Assembly (NCBI RefSeq): GCF_001570925.1
Contig: NZ_BCSP01000013.1
Coordinates: forward strand, 1 to 35,482
Reading direction: 5' to 3'
DNA length: 35,482 nt
Source: [Zimmermannella] bifida NBRC 103089
GTDB lineage: Bacteria > Actinomycetota > Actinomycetes > Actinomycetales > Microbacteriaceae
Part shown: in pieces, positions 15,457-24,086 of the stretch
Position numbering within the stretch: position 1 is the first letter of the stretch
Layout of the letters: each line of letters begins with the position of its first letter
Made by a program: the position numbers and the translations under genes
Notes under the pieces: model-generated
What the model was told of the DNA's origin: nothing
Databases searched by the model: none
Seen by the model: only the letters and a program-made list of their open reading frames with translations

Positions 15457-15909
15457 ATGGATGCACTTGATCGCGAAATTTGTTCACTCTTGCAGGCAGA
15501 TGGGCGAATGAGTTTGACCGATTTGGCAGCACAGGTCGGGCTCAGCGTGGCCGCCTGCCATCGCCGAGTGAAACAGCTTGAAGCATCCGACACCATCGTG
15601 GGCTACCGCGCCACGATTAACCCCGAAGCGCTCGGCCTGGGATTTGAAGCCGTGGTGTTCATCACCATGGGTCGCACCGATCTCGAGACCATTGCCGCGT
15701 TCGAAGCGGCGGTCATCGACGAACCCGAAATTGTGAGTGCGCAGCGACTCTTTGGCGAGACCGACTACATGTTGCGTGTACTCACCAAGAACCTGGCGAG
15801 TTATCAGCGGCTCTATGACGAGACCCTCGGCACGCTGCCGGGCGTGCTGCGCGCGACCTCAACCATGGTGATGAAGCGGCTCGGCGACGAACACTCGGTG
15901 CCGCTCTAG
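15457..15909 (+). CDS. Lrp/AsnC-family transcriptional regulator
   Basis: A 150-aa regulator: an N-terminal winged helix-turn-helix (MDALDREICSLLQADGRM, then SLTDLAAQVGLSVAACHRRV as the HTH) and a C-terminal RAM/AsnC ligand-binding domain (ATINPEALGLGFEAVVFITM, later VSAQRLFGETDYMLRVL). Octamer-forming members respond to amino acids. I chose the ATG at 15457 because MDALDREI is the usual start of this family; the frame stays open further upstream but runs through the dyads. No good Shine-Dalgarno is visible (AAGAA only). It is divergent from the LysE-type exporter, its likely target. Confidence 0.92.
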   Translation: MDALDREICSLLQADGRMSLTDLAAQVGLSVAACHRRVKQLEASDTIVGYRATINPEALGLGFEAVVFITMGRTDLETIAAFEAAVIDEPEIVSAQRLFGETDYMLRVLTKNLASYQRLYDETLGTLPGVLRATSTMVMKRLGDEHSVPL

Positions 15910-15997
15910 GACGCAACCCGACGCGCACCGCAGCCATCGCACTCCCCTAGCTGACCGCATCCACTGCTACCTATTTATTTGTGCACCCATGTAGAGG

Positions 15998-16027
15998 GAG
16001 AGCGGCACCGTGCACGATGCCGCTCTC
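15998..16027. terminator. Bidirectional hairpin between convergent Lrp and manC genes
   Basis: Perfect 10-bp arms GAGAGCGGCA (15998-16007) and TGCCGCTCTC (16018-16027) with a 10-nt loop. It sits between two convergent stop codons and has no clear T-run on either side, so it is a probable shared terminator. Confidence 0.65.
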
Positions 16028-16055
16028 AAGCTGACCCGGGTAACACGGGCAGTGT

Positions 16056-17177
16056 CTAGAGCACCTCGGGGTGTTCGGATTCCTTAATCGCCGCGACGAG
16101 GTTCTTGACCTGCTGCGCCTTGGCACGCGTGGTGACCAGCAGCGCGTCTTCGGTGTCGACCACCACGATGTCAGGCACACCCGCAACGGCGATGATGCGA
16201 TCGGTTTCCGAGACGACGATGCCACCGGCTTCGTAGCTCACTACCCGATCAGCGTCACCGATGATGTCAAGCGGATGCTCGTTCGACGATGCCGTCGCGT
16301 GAACGCGAGAAACCGCAGCGAAGTCACCCACGTCATCCCAACCAAAGAAGCCAGGGATGACCGCGAGCGCACCCTTCTTTGCGGCAGGCTCAGCCACGGT
16401 GTAGTCAATGGCGATCTTCTCGAGCGTTGGCCACACGCGGGCGGTAACCTCGTCGCGCTGCGGAGTGTCCCAAGCGTCGGCAATCTCGTTGATGCCCGCC
16501 GCAAGTTCTGGCGCGTGAGCCGCGAGCTCTTCGAGCAGGCGACTCGCACGAGCGATGAACATGCCAGCGTTCCAGAGATACTCACCCGATGCCAGGTAAC
16601 GGCGGGCGGTGGCGGCCTTTGGCTTTTCGACGAATGCCTCGACCTGACGGGCCGATGGCGCACCCAGAATCTCGAGCGGCTCGCCGGCTCGGATGTACCC
16701 GAAAGCGGTCGACGGTTCAAGCGGCTGGATGCCGATGGTCACGATCAAACCCTCGCGCGCGGCGCGTACCGCTTCGGTTACCGCGCGGCGAAAACGCGCG
16801 TTCGCGCTAATCAGGTGGTCGGCAGCAAACGAGCCGATCACCGCGCCCGGATGACGACGCTCGATGATTGCCGCTGCCAAGCCGATGGCCGCGCTCGAGT
16901 CGCGACCTTCCGATTCGAGGACCACGTTTTCGGTGGTAACCTCGGGCAGCTGCGCGCGCACTTCATCGCCGTGCGCTTGGCCGGTGACGACAACTACGCG
17001 GGATGCATCGCAGAGCGGCTCCAGGCGTTCGTACGTTGACCGCAACAGCGTTGCGCCGGTTCCAGCGATATCGCGCAGGAACTTTGGGCGACCCGCACGG
17101 CTGAGCGGCCAGAGCCGCGAACCAACACCGCCTGCGGGAATAACCGCAAAGAAATCGTCAAGTGCGTGTGGTGACAT
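16056..17177 (-). CDS. manC: Mannose-1-phosphate guanylyltransferase
   Basis: A 373-aa nucleotidyltransferase that makes GDP-mannose from mannose-1-phosphate and GTP. The nucleotide-binding motif is AVIPAGGVGSRLWPLSRAG (11-29) with KF after it, and further on are GSFAADHLI, FGYIRAGE and VEAFVEKPK, all conserved in this family; the C-terminal segment (PGFFGWDDVGDFAAV) is typical too. There is no fused mannose-6-phosphate isomerase domain, so it is the short form. I took the ATG at 17177; a GTG 27 nt upstream also fits the frame. TAGGCT 7 nt before the ATG, and no Shine-Dalgarno, suggest leaderless mRNA. It is divergent from a GT4 mannosyltransferase that could use its product. Confidence 0.93.
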   Translation of the reverse strand: MSPHALDDFFAVIPAGGVGSRLWPLSRAGRPKFLRDIAGTGATLLRSTYERLEPLCDASRVVVVTGQAHGDEVRAQLPEVTTENVVLESEGRDSSAAIGLAAAIIERRHPGAVIGSFAADHLISANARFRRAVTEAVRAAREGLIVTIGIQPLEPSTAFGYIRAGEPLEILGAPSARQVEAFVEKPKAATARRYLASGEYLWNAGMFIARASRLLEELAAHAPELAAGINEIADAWDTPQRDEVTARVWPTLEKIAIDYTVAEPAAKKGALAVIPGFFGWDDVGDFAAVSRVHATASSNEHPLDIIGDADRVVSYEAGGIVVSETDRIIAVAGVPDIVVVDTEDALLVTTRAKAQQVKNLVAAIKESEHPEVL

Positions 17178-17190
17178 GCGCACGAGCCTA
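17178..17190 (-). promoter_or_regulatory. Probable leaderless promoter of manC
   Basis: On the minus strand TAGGCT (17190-17185) is followed by 7 nt and then the ATG, with no ribosome site. The same hexamer TAGGCT (17274-17279, plus strand) lies 9 nt before the divergent glycosyltransferase start. Confidence 0.4.
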
Positions 17191-17288
17191 GCCGGTACGG
17201 CCACGTTTACCGTTAGTTGCCACAGGTTTCAGAGGTGTTGCCGACAGTTCACACCATCGTTACTTGCCAGGCATAGGCTCATTTCATT

Positions 17289-18479
17289 ATGCGTATTGCC
17301 GTGGTAACCGAGAGCTTCTTGCCAACACTGAATGGTGTGACCAACAGTGTGAAGAAGGTACTCGATCATCTGCGGTTGCGCGGCCACGAGGCCATCGTCA
17401 TCTGCCCGAAGGCCGGCGCCCCGGCGAGCTACGCCGGGTTTCCAGTTCGCGAAGTTGCCACCGTTAACCTACGCGAGTTCCCCATTGGTTTGCCGAGCCC
17501 GCAGGTAGAGCAGATTCTGCGCGAGTTTCGCCCCGACGTCCTGCACGCCGCATCCCCCTTTATTCTCGGCTGGCATGCGCTCACCGCGGCCAAGCGTCAG
17601 GGGATCCCGAGCGTCGCGATCTTCCAGACCGACGTTGCCGGCTACACCCGCCGCAACCGCCTGGGACTCATGCGTGATTTCACCTGGAAGGTGATCAAGG
17701 CCATTCACGCGCAGGCTGACCTCACCCTGGCACCGTCGACGCATTCGATCCGCGATCTCGAGCGTCAGCGCATCCCCCGCGTCAAGAGTTGGGGGCGTGG
17801 TGTCGATCTGGTGAGCTACCACCCCGAGCACCGTCACAGTCCCGAATCCGCGGCACTGCGCGCATCCATCGCCGAACCCGACGAAGTCATTATCGGCTAT
17901 GTGGGTCGTCTCGCCCCCGAGAAGCAGGTCGAGCGACTGGCCGAGTTGCGCGGGATTCCAAACGCCAAATTTGTGGTTGTCGGCGACGGCCCCTCGAACG
18001 ATTCGGTGCGCCGCGCCATGCGCAAGATGCCGGTGGAGTTCTTGGGTAAGCGCAGCGGCCGTGAACTGTCGCTCGCGTATTCGATCTTCGACCTGTTCGT
18101 CCACACCGGCACCGAAGAAACGTTCGGCCAGACGCTGCAAGAAGCGCACGCTGCCGGACTGCCGGTCATCGCGCCGCTTGCGGGTGGGCCAATTGACCTG
18201 GTGACCCACGGCTACGACGGCTACCTCTTTGACCCGACCGCGCGCCGCGGCAATGACTCGATGCAGCACTACGTTTCGCGCCTGGTGGCGGATGCGTCGC
18301 TGCGCGCTCGGATGGGTGAAGCTGGCCGCCGTCGCGTGCTCGATCGCTCGTGGGAACGTATCTGTGACGACCTGCTCGGGTACTACGACGAAGTTCTTTC
18401 GAACACCGCCCCGCGGGTTCATGCGGAAGTTACCGCAGATGATTTGTTGACAGCACCGGGCGGGCGTAATTCGCGATAG
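17289..18479 (+). CDS. GT4-family glycosyltransferase, probable GDP-mannose-dependent alpha-mannosyltransferase
   Basis: A 396-aa GT-B fold enzyme. The N-terminal acceptor domain begins MRIAVVTESFLPTLNGVTNS, where the Gly-rich NGV loop is the usual GT4 nucleotide-sugar contact; the C-terminal domain has IGYVGRLAPEKQVERL and the EX7E motif in GTEETFGQTLQEAHAAGLP. Best family match from memory is the MgtA/PimB-like mannosyltransferases of actinobacteria, which work on glycolipids at the inner face of the membrane. The divergent manC gene (112 nt between starts) supplies GDP-mannose, supporting the donor. No Shine-Dalgarno is visible; TAGGCT is 9 nt upstream. The acceptor lipid is not known. Confidence 0.85.
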   Translation: MRIAVVTESFLPTLNGVTNSVKKVLDHLRLRGHEAIVICPKAGAPASYAGFPVREVATVNLREFPIGLPSPQVEQILREFRPDVLHAASPFILGWHALTAAKRQGIPSVAIFQTDVAGYTRRNRLGLMRDFTWKVIKAIHAQADLTLAPSTHSIRDLERQRIPRVKSWGRGVDLVSYHPEHRHSPESAALRASIAEPDEVIIGYVGRLAPEKQVERLAELRGIPNAKFVVVGDGPSNDSVRRAMRKMPVEFLGKRSGRELSLAYSIFDLFVHTGTEETFGQTLQEAHAAGLPVIAPLAGGPIDLVTHGYDGYLFDPTARRGNDSMQHYVSRLVADASLRARMGEAGRRRVLDRSWERICDDLLGYYDEVLSNTAPRVHAEVTADDLLTAPGGRNSR

Positions 18480-18530
18480 TCTGGAGGTCGGGTGTGCGCT
18501 GGTAATTCGGCACATGCTTCAGGCAAACTC

Positions 18531-18556
18531 CGCCGATGGATACTCATCGGCGTTTT
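18531..18556 (+). terminator. Intrinsic terminator or attenuator in front of sdhC
   Basis: CGCCGATG (18531-18538) and CATCGGCG (18545-18552) form a perfect 8-bp stem with a 6-nt loop followed at once by TTTT. It ends 21 nt before the sdhC start. It would stop the glycosyltransferase transcript, but it also lies downstream of the only promoter-like sequence I see for sdhCDAB (TAGTCT at 18477-18482). Confidence 0.75.
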
Positions 18557-18577
18557 CGAGCATAGAAGGGTAGTTCC

Positions 18578-19003
18578 GTGTCAGCAGTCCAGACCGGCAC
18601 CCCGACTCCTGCCTCGGCGCCAAAGCAGAAGAACGCCATTGGAGGGCGTCTCTACCGCGGCAACGAAGGTATGTGGTCGTGGGTTCTCCACCGCATTACC
18701 GGTGTCGCAATCTTCTTCTTCCTGCTGGTGCACGTCCTTGACAGTGCGCTGCTGCTGATTAGCCCATCGGTTTACGACGCCGTCATCGGCGCCTACAAGA
18801 ACCCGATTATGGGCCTCGGTGAGCTCGGTCTCATCGGTGCGATTGTCTACCACGCCTTTAACGGCATCCGCATTATTCTCGTGGACTTCCTGCCGGGCGG
18901 TACCCGCCACCACAAGCTCATGTTCTGGGTAGTTATTGCCCTGTGGCTCGTGGTGATGGTTCCGTTCGCCATCGTTCACCTCTCGCACGTATTCGGTCAC
19001 TAG
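18578..19003 (+). CDS. sdhC: Succinate dehydrogenase cytochrome b556 subunit
   Basis: A 141-aa membrane anchor of complex II with three transmembrane segments, at about 37-60, 80-103 and 114-138. The first carries WVLHRITGVAIFFFLLVHV and the second YHAFNGIRII, whose His92 is the haem b ligand of this family. Together with SdhD it binds haem and quinone and passes electrons from succinate to menaquinone. The start is GTG at 18578 with GAAGGG upstream. First gene of sdhCDAB, the same order as the M. tuberculosis Rv3316-Rv3319 operon. Confidence 0.95.
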   Translation: MSAVQTGTPTPASAPKQKNAIGGRLYRGNEGMWSWVLHRITGVAIFFFLLVHVLDSALLLISPSVYDAVIGAYKNPIMGLGELGLIGAIVYHAFNGIRIILVDFLPGGTRHHKLMFWVVIALWLVVMVPFAIVHLSHVFGH

Positions 19004-19017
19004 GAGGACGCCGCATC

Positions 19018-19464
19018 ATGACAATCGAAACTGTCGAATACCCGCGCACTCCCCTTGCTGAGCGCAAGGCTGGCCGTAAGAACTGGGAACGCACCGGCTG
19101 GATGTTCATGCGCGTTTCGGGCATGCTCCTGGTCGTTCTCGTCCTGGTTCACCTCTACTCGAACCTCGTCGCCGGCGACGGCGTGCACCAGATTGGCTAT
19201 GAATTTGTTGTTGCTAACAAATTCTCCGTGCCGTTCTGGCTCATCTGGGATGCGCTGCTGCTGATTCTCGCGCTCATCCACGGAACCAACGGCATGCGCA
19301 CGATCGTGAACGACTACGTCTACAAGCCGGGTCCCCGCAAGGCGCTCACCATCACGCTGTGGACCGCTTGCGCAATTGAAATCATCCTCGGCCTCATCGT
19401 GCTGATCGTTTTCGCTGTCGAGCCGTGCATCCACAGCGCGAGCGGCATCGCGATCTGCCAGTAG
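19018..19464 (+). CDS. sdhD: Succinate dehydrogenase hydrophobic membrane anchor subunit
   Basis: A 148-aa membrane anchor with three hydrophobic segments (about 28-50, 72-93, 111-135). The segment WDALLLILALIHGTNGMRTI carries His88, corresponding to the position of the second-subunit haem/quinone pocket; HGTNGMR is a family hallmark. The ATG at 19018 is preceded by AGGAGG, which overlaps the sdhC stop codon (TAG at 19001-19003), so the two anchors are tightly coupled. The loop between the first two helices is about 20 residues and faces outward. Second gene of sdhCDAB. Confidence 0.93.
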   Translation: MTIETVEYPRTPLAERKAGRKNWERTGWMFMRVSGMLLVVLVLVHLYSNLVAGDGVHQIGYEFVVANKFSVPFWLIWDALLLILALIHGTNGMRTIVNDYVYKPGPRKALTITLWTACAIEIILGLIVLIVFAVEPCIHSASGIAICQ

Positions 19465-19497
19465 CGACGACTGAATAGCGATAGGAACACACACGCA

Positions 19498-21327
19498 ATG
19501 GCTGCAGAACAGCTCAAGGACACCACGAAGGTCATCGATGGTGTAACCGTCCACTTCCACCGCAACGAGATCGTCATCGTCGGTGCCGGTGGTGCCGGTA
19601 TGCGCGCCGCAATTGAAGCCGCCGAGCAGGCTGGCACCGGTGCCATGATCGACGTTGTCACCAAGCTCTACCCAACCCGTTCGCACACCGGTGCGGCACA
19701 GGGTGGTATGGCTGCGGCACTCGCCAACGTCGAAGACGACAACTGGGAATGGCACACCTACGACACCGTTAAGGGTGGCGACTACCTGGTTGACCAGGAC
19801 TCGGCAGAGATCCTCGCTAAGGAAGCGATCGACGCCGTCCTCGACCTCGAAAACATGGGTCTGCCGTTCAACCGTACGCCGGAAGGCAAGATCGACCAGC
19901 GTCGCTTCGGTGGCCACACTCGCGAGCACGGTAAGGCACCGGTTCGCCGTGCCTGCTACGCCGCTGACCGTACCGGCCACATGATTCTGCAGACGTTGTA
20001 CCAGAACTGCGTCAAGCACAACATCCGCTTCTTCAACGAGTACTACGCGCTCGACGTTGCGTTTGCCGAGGTTGACGGCGTCCGTCGTCCAGCCGCGGTC
20101 ATCGCCTACGAGCTCAAGACCGGTGACCTGCACGTCTTCCAGGGCAAGTCGTTCGTCTTCGCTACCGGTGGTTTCGGCAAGGTCTTCAAGACCACCTCGA
20201 ACGCCCACACCCTCACCGGTGACGGCGTTGGCATCATCTGGCGTAACCGCCTGCCACTCGAGGACATGGAGTTCTTCCAGTTCCACCCGACCGGCCTCGC
20301 CGGGCTCGGCATCCTCCTCACCGAGGGTGCTCGTGGTGAAGGTGCCATTCTGCGTAACGCCAGCGGTGAGCGCTTCATGGAGCGCTACGCCCCAACCATT
20401 AAGGACCTCGCACCGCGTGACATCGTGGCGCGTTCGATGGTTCAGGAAGTGCTCGACGGCCGCGGTGCTGGTCCGAACAAGGACTACGTCTACCTCGACT
20501 GCACGCACCTCGGTGCCGAAGTACTCGAGAACAAGCTCCCAGACATCACCGAGTTCGCTCGCACCTACCTGGGCGTTGACCCGGTAGTTGAGCCGGTTCC
20601 GGTATACCCGACCGCGCACTACGCCATGGGTGGTATCCCCACGAACAACGACGCCGAGGTCATCTCGGACGAGAACGACACCGTTGTTCCGGGTCTCTTC
20701 GCTGCCGGTGAGTGCGCCTGCGTTTCGGTTCACGGATCGAACCGTCTGGGCACCAACTCGCTGCTCGACATCAACGTATTCGGTAAGCGTGCCGGCCGCA
20801 GCGCGGTCAAGTTCGCCAAGTCGGCCGATTTCGCGCCGCTGCCCGAATCGCCTGAAGAATTCGTACGCAACATGGTTGCCGACCTGCGCAAGGCTGACGG
20901 CTCCGAGTCGGTTGCCGAGATCCGCAAGGAACTGCAGGAGACCATGGACAACAACGTCCAGGTGTTCCGTACCGAAGAAACCCTGAACCGCGCTACCGAG
21001 GTCATCCACGAACTTCGTCAGCGCTACCGCAACATCCGCGTGCACGACAAGGGTCTTCGCTACAACACCGAGCTCCTCGAAGCGATCGAGCTGGGCTTCC
21101 TGCTCGACCTCGCCGAGGTAGTGACGTACTGCGCGCTCAACCGCCAGGAATCGCGCGGTGGCCACATGCGTGACGACTTCCCGAAGCGTAACGACGAGCT
21201 GTGGATGCACCACACCATGGCGTACCTCACCGGTGACCGTACCTCGGCCGACCCGGCAGACCACATCACCCTGGGCAAGAAGCCGGTGCGCATGACGCAC
21301 TACGTGCCACAGGAACGTAAGTACTAA
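19498..21327 (+). CDS. sdhA: Succinate dehydrogenase flavoprotein subunit
   Basis: A 609-aa flavoprotein carrying the succinate site of complex II at the cytoplasmic face. FAD motif [19 protein letters not shown] (25-43); covalent-FAD histidine His63 within [14 protein letters not shown] (61-74); substrate-site segments [20 protein letters not shown] and [13 protein letters not shown]; second FAD segment [21 protein letters not shown]-terminal helical domain ending in HYVPQERKY. All key residues seem intact. The ATG at 19498 has AGGAA about 10 nt upstream. Codon use is more biased (few rare codons) than in its neighbours, as expected for an abundant enzyme. Confidence 0.97.
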   Translation: MAAEQLKDTTKVIDGVTVHFHRNEIVIVGAGGAGMRAAIEAAEQAGTGAMIDVVTKLYPTRSHTGAAQGGMAAALANVEDDNWEWHTYDTVKGGDYLVDQDSAEILAKEAIDAVLDLENMGLPFNRTPEGKIDQRRFGGHTREHGKAPVRRACYAADRTGHMILQTLYQNCVKHNIRFFNEYYALDVAFAEVDGVRRPAAVIAYELKTGDLHVFQGKSFVFATGGFGKVFKTTSNAHTLTGDGVGIIWRNRLPLEDMEFFQFHPTGLAGLGILLTEGARGEGAILRNASGERFMERYAPTIKDLAPRDIVARSMVQEVLDGRGAGPNKDYVYLDCTHLGAEVLENKLPDITEFARTYLGVDPVVEPVPVYPTAHYAMGGIPTNNDAEVISDENDTVVPGLFAAGECACVSVHGSNRLGTNSLLDINVFGKRAGRSAVKFAKSADFAPLPESPEEFVRNMVADLRKADGSESVAEIRKELQETMDNNVQVFRTEETLNRATEVIHELRQRYRNIRVHDKGLRYNTELLEAIELGFLLDLAEVVTYCALNRQESRGGHMRDDFPKRNDELWMHHTMAYLTGDRTSADPADHITLGKKPVRMTHYVPQERKY

Positions 21328-21347
21328 GACCGGAAGGGAGTAACGCC

Positions 21348-22118
21348 ATGACTGAACCTGCAACTGCACCAGAAGCGAACGCTGTGCAGAACGACGCACC
21401 CGAGGCCGAAAAGCCCTTCAAGGTTGAGGTCGTAATCCGCCGCTACAACGCCGAAACCGATTCGGAACCGTACTGGCAGTCGTACACGGTCGACATGTAC
21501 TCGACCAACCGCATCCTCGACGCCCTGCACCAGATCAAGTGGGAACAGGACTCGACCCTTGCGTTCCGTCGCTCGTGCGCGCACGGTATTTGTGGTTCGG
21601 ATGCCATGCGCATCAACGGCCGCAACCGCCTTGCCTGCAAGACGCTGATCAAGGACCTCGACATCACCAAGCCGGTGTACGTCGAAGCGATCAAGGGTCT
21701 CCCCCTCGAGCGCGACCTGATCGTCGACATGGACCCGTTCTTCGAGGCCTACAAGGAAGTTCAGCCCTTCCTGCAGGCAACGGACAAGCCAGAGAAGGAA
21801 CGCATCCAGTCGATTGCCGACCGTGCGATCTTCGACGACACGACCAAGTGCATCCTCTGTGCAGCTTGCACCACTTCGTGCCCAGTGTTCTGGACCGACG
21901 GTCAGTACTTCGGCCCGGCAGCGATCGTCAACGCGCACCGCTTCATCTTCGACTCGCGCGACGAAGAAGCATCGACCCGCCTCGACATCCTCAACGACAA
22001 GGAAGGCGTGTGGCGCTGCCGCACCACCTTCAACTGCTCGGAAGCCTGCCCACGTGGCATTGAGGTAACCAAGGCCATCGCCGAGGTGAAGCAGGCCGTA
22101 CTGCGCGGCCGCCGCTAA
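21348..22118 (+). CDS. sdhB: Succinate dehydrogenase iron-sulfur subunit
   Basis: A 256-aa subunit with three Fe-S clusters linking FAD to quinone. The [2Fe-2S] ligands are Cys77, Cys82 and Cys97, and the fourth position is Asp85 (RSCAHGICGSDAM), as in several bacterial SdhB proteins. The [4Fe-4S] ligands are in KCILCAACTTSCPVF (Cys167, 170, 173, with Cys177 counted to the next cluster) and the [3Fe-4S] ligands continue in CRTTFNCSEACPRGI (Cys223, 229, 233). The N-terminus has about 20 extra Ala/Glu/Pro residues. A GGAAGGGAG ribosome site precedes the ATG, 20 nt after sdhA. The operon ends in a strong hairpin. Confidence 0.96.
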   Translation: MTEPATAPEANAVQNDAPEAEKPFKVEVVIRRYNAETDSEPYWQSYTVDMYSTNRILDALHQIKWEQDSTLAFRRSCAHGICGSDAMRINGRNRLACKTLIKDLDITKPVYVEAIKGLPLERDLIVDMDPFFEAYKEVQPFLQATDKPEKERIQSIADRAIFDDTTKCILCAACTTSCPVFWTDGQYFGPAAIVNAHRFIFDSRDEEASTRLDILNDKEGVWRCRTTFNCSEACPRGIEVTKAIAEVKQAVLRGRR

Positions 22119-22128
22119 TACCCCGCCT

Positions 22129-22171
22129 ACGCAAATTGCCCGGAACCGTTCGGTTCCGGGCAATTGCGTTT
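22129..22171 (+). terminator. Intrinsic terminator of sdhCDAB
   Basis: Arms AATTGCCCGGAACC (22134-22147) and GGTTCCGGGCAATT (22152-22165) are perfect over 14 bp around GTTC; the stem extends further (ACGC/GCGT) past one bulged A, and GCGTTTCC follows. It lies 15 nt after the sdhB stop. Confidence 0.88.
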
Positions 22172-22204
22172 CCGCTGGCCGGTGTTGGATACCCTGGCAA
22201 AATC

Positions 22205-22261
22205 TGTTGCCTAGGAGCGGGATCATCCACATATATGCTTCGTAGGCCGCCACAGGCAACA
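22205..22261. repeat. Inverted repeat in the sdhB-downstream gap
   Basis: TGTTGCCT (22205-22212) and AGGCAACA (22254-22261) are perfect 8-bp arms 41 nt apart, inside a more AT-rich patch (CATATATGC) between the sdh terminator and the hypothetical gene. A 26-codon frame (22235-22315) starts between them but has no ribosome site. No known element is recognised; it may be a remnant. Confidence 0.3.
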
Positions 22262-22340
22262 AATCCTGCCGGGCTATTGATCAGCGCAAGTGGGTTGACA
22301 CGACTGCTCAGTTAGCGACTCGTCCCAGACAGTAAGCGAC

Positions 22341-22619
22341 CTATTCCGAAAGCTCCGGGTCGGTTGATACCACCCAGCCCGGCAATTCCGACCGCAACTT
22401 CCGGATCAAATCCCTACCGGTTTCGCAGTACTCGCGATACGCATCGGTGCTCCGCCAACCATCCGGCGTGCAGTTCTCATTCCAGAACAGGGTCCATGCG
22501 TCCAGTTCTCGAGACAGGCCCTCCGACAAATTGAGGGCAGCATAGGGCACCGGCCCATCTCCCAACCCCCAGAGCGGAGTCTCGGCACAGAAATCATGAA
22601 ACACGCGCAACTGGTGCAA
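22341..22619 (-). CDS. Small conserved-looking hypothetical protein, Trp-rich
   Basis: A 92-aa soluble acidic protein with no signal peptide or membrane segment. It is rich in aromatic residues (PLWGLGDG, AWTLFWNEN, DGWRSTDAYREYC, LPGWVVSTD) with a charged helical stretch ETGRDLIRKLRSEL near the end. I recognise the general look of a small actinobacterial hypothetical family but no function. The start is TTG at 22619, chosen because GGAAGG lies 7 nt upstream; an internal GTG 15 nt later is possible. GC content and codon choice (CCA, AAT, TCC, CGA) are looser than in the sdh and salvage genes, hinting at a more recent arrival. It lies 57 nt downstream of brnQ on the same strand. Confidence 0.7.
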   Translation of the reverse strand: MHQLRVFHDFCAETPLWGLGDGPVPYAALNLSEGLSRELDAWTLFWNENCTPDGWRSTDAYREYCETGRDLIRKLRSELPGWVVSTDPELSE

Positions 22620-22676
22620 GACTGTTCCTTCCTTTCAACGCAACAGCCTCCAAACTGCGGGCATCGAAGCAGTCGA

Positions 22677-24074
22677 CTAGACCGATGCTCCGGCAGTCTC
22701 GGCGGACGCTTCGGTTGGGCCGGCTGAGCCAGTGGCGGCCTCGTCGTCCTCCGGCTCGCGGCGCGGCCAGCAGAAGCCGAGGGCAGCGCCGATTAGCGCG
22801 GGCAGTACCCAGGCAAAGCCGAGCTCGTAGCCCGGCACGAACTCGGTCATCCACTCGACCGCTCCCGTAAGCGGCGGTACCAGCGGCGCCAACGCCAAGA
22901 GCGATGCCACCGTTGTAAAGGCAATCGACAGGCGGTTCACCATCGGCCGAGGCTTGGTCACCCGGTTCGCGAGCGCCAAGAAAATCAGTACAATTGCCAG
23001 CGGATAGAGGAACCCGAGCACCGGCACCGATGCCGAAATGATCGCTTCCAAGCCAACATTCGCCAGCGCGCACGAAATCGCCGTGAACACCAGCACCCAG
23101 GCACGCTGCGACAGGAACTTCGGGAACATCTCAGCGAACATCTCGGAGCAGGCCGTCACCAGGCCGATCGCCGTCTTCAGGCACGCCACCAGCATGATCG
23201 CCGCTGCGAGCATCAGACCAACCCGACCGTAATAGTGGTTCGCCACCTCAGACAGCACCACCGCACCGTTCGTATCGCGGGGCAGGATGCTCGACGCTCC
23301 GGCGCCCATGAACGCCAGCGCCACGTAGATGGTCCCCATCAGCACGGCCGCCACAATGCCACCGCGTGCAACCGCGCCAGCTGCCGCCCGCGGCTCGCGG
23401 ATGCCGAGCCGGCGAACCGCCTCGAGCACGACGATCGAGAACGCGAGCGAGGCCAATGCATCCATGGTGTTGTATCCGTCGAGCAGGCCTTGCACCGCCG
23501 GGTGCGCATCGTATGGCGCGATCGGTTCGGGCAGCGGGCCCGAACCCATGGGGAACAGCATCGCGGCGACGAGCACCGTCGCGAGCAGCACCAAGAAGAT
23601 CGGCGTGAGGTACTTGCCAACAATGTCCATGAGTTTGCCCGGGCGCAGCGCCGCAATCGCGGTCGCGCCAAAGAACACGAGCGTGAAGATCAGCAGCGAC
23701 CAGTCACGAATGCCCTCGGGAAACAGCTGCGCAAATCCCATTTCGTACGAGACCGTCGCGGTACGCGGCACCGCGAAGAACGGGCCAATGGTGAGGTACA
23801 GCGCAGTGGTGAAGACCACCGCAAATACCGGGCCGACGCGACTGGCGAGCTCGTGCAAGCTCGTGGTACCCGCGAGCGCGCAGGCGATGACGCCGATGAT
23901 CGGCAAGCCGACCGCGGTCAGCAAGAAGCCGAGCGCGGTAATGCCGGTTTCGGTACCGGACTGCAGACCGAGACTGGCCGGGAAGATCAAGTTTCCGGCT
24001 CCGAAAAAGAGACCGAAGGTCAGCGAGCCGATGAGCAGCACCTGACGGGTAGTGGCGCGTTGCGGAGTATTCAC
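22677..24074 (-). CDS. brnQ: Branched-chain amino acid:cation symporter, BrnQ/LIVCS family
   Basis: A 465-aa inner-membrane carrier with about 12 transmembrane segments that imports Leu, Ile and Val with Na+ or H+. The N-terminal LLIGSLTFGLFFGAGNLIFP (14-33) is the family hallmark, followed by TIGPFFAVPRTATVSYEMGF and DGYNTMDALASLAF, both highly conserved. The C-terminal 35 residues are a hydrophilic tail rich in Glu, Ala and Thr. The start is GTG at 24074; no ribosome site is present, but CATAAT lies 6 nt upstream, so translation may be leaderless. It is divergent from the YihY-type gene across 353 nt. Confidence 0.95.
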   Translation of the reverse strand: MNTPQRATTRQVLLIGSLTFGLFFGAGNLIFPASLGLQSGTETGITALGFLLTAVGLPIIGVIACALAGTTSLHELASRVGPVFAVVFTTALYLTIGPFFAVPRTATVSYEMGFAQLFPEGIRDWSLLIFTLVFFGATAIAALRPGKLMDIVGKYLTPIFLVLLATVLVAAMLFPMGSGPLPEPIAPYDAHPAVQGLLDGYNTMDALASLAFSIVVLEAVRRLGIREPRAAAGAVARGGIVAAVLMGTIYVALAFMGAGASSILPRDTNGAVVLSEVANHYYGRVGLMLAAAIMLVACLKTAIGLVTACSEMFAEMFPKFLSQRAWVLVFTAISCALANVGLEAIISASVPVLGFLYPLAIVLIFLALANRVTKPRPMVNRLSIAFTTVASLLALAPLVPPLTGAVEWMTEFVPGYELGFAWVLPALIGAALGFCWPRREPEDDEAATGSAGPTEASAETAGASV

Positions 24075-24086
24075 GCATTAATTATG
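24075..24086 (-). promoter_or_regulatory. Probable leaderless promoter of brnQ
   Basis: On the minus strand CATAAT (24086-24081, five of six matches to TATAAT) is followed by TAATGC and then the GTG start. No Shine-Dalgarno is present in the upstream 30 nt. Confidence 0.45.

Noticed and set aside
18447-18452. TTGACA as a -35 box for the sdh operon
   Set aside because: A perfect hexamer, but it is inside the glycosyltransferase gene and 24 nt from the only -10-like box, too far for a normal sigma-70-type promoter.
19000-21399. An 799-codon open frame on the minus strand, opposite sdhD-sdhA-sdhB
   Set aside because: It is the mirror of strongly biased GC-rich coding sequence; its translation has no family character, while the plus strand encodes intact sdhA with all catalytic residues.
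22235-22315. A 26-codon frame (starts MLRRPPQATN) between inverted repeat arms
   Set aside because: No ribosome site at usable distance (an AGGAG is about 17 nt away) and no recognisable product; noted only as part of the odd gap.
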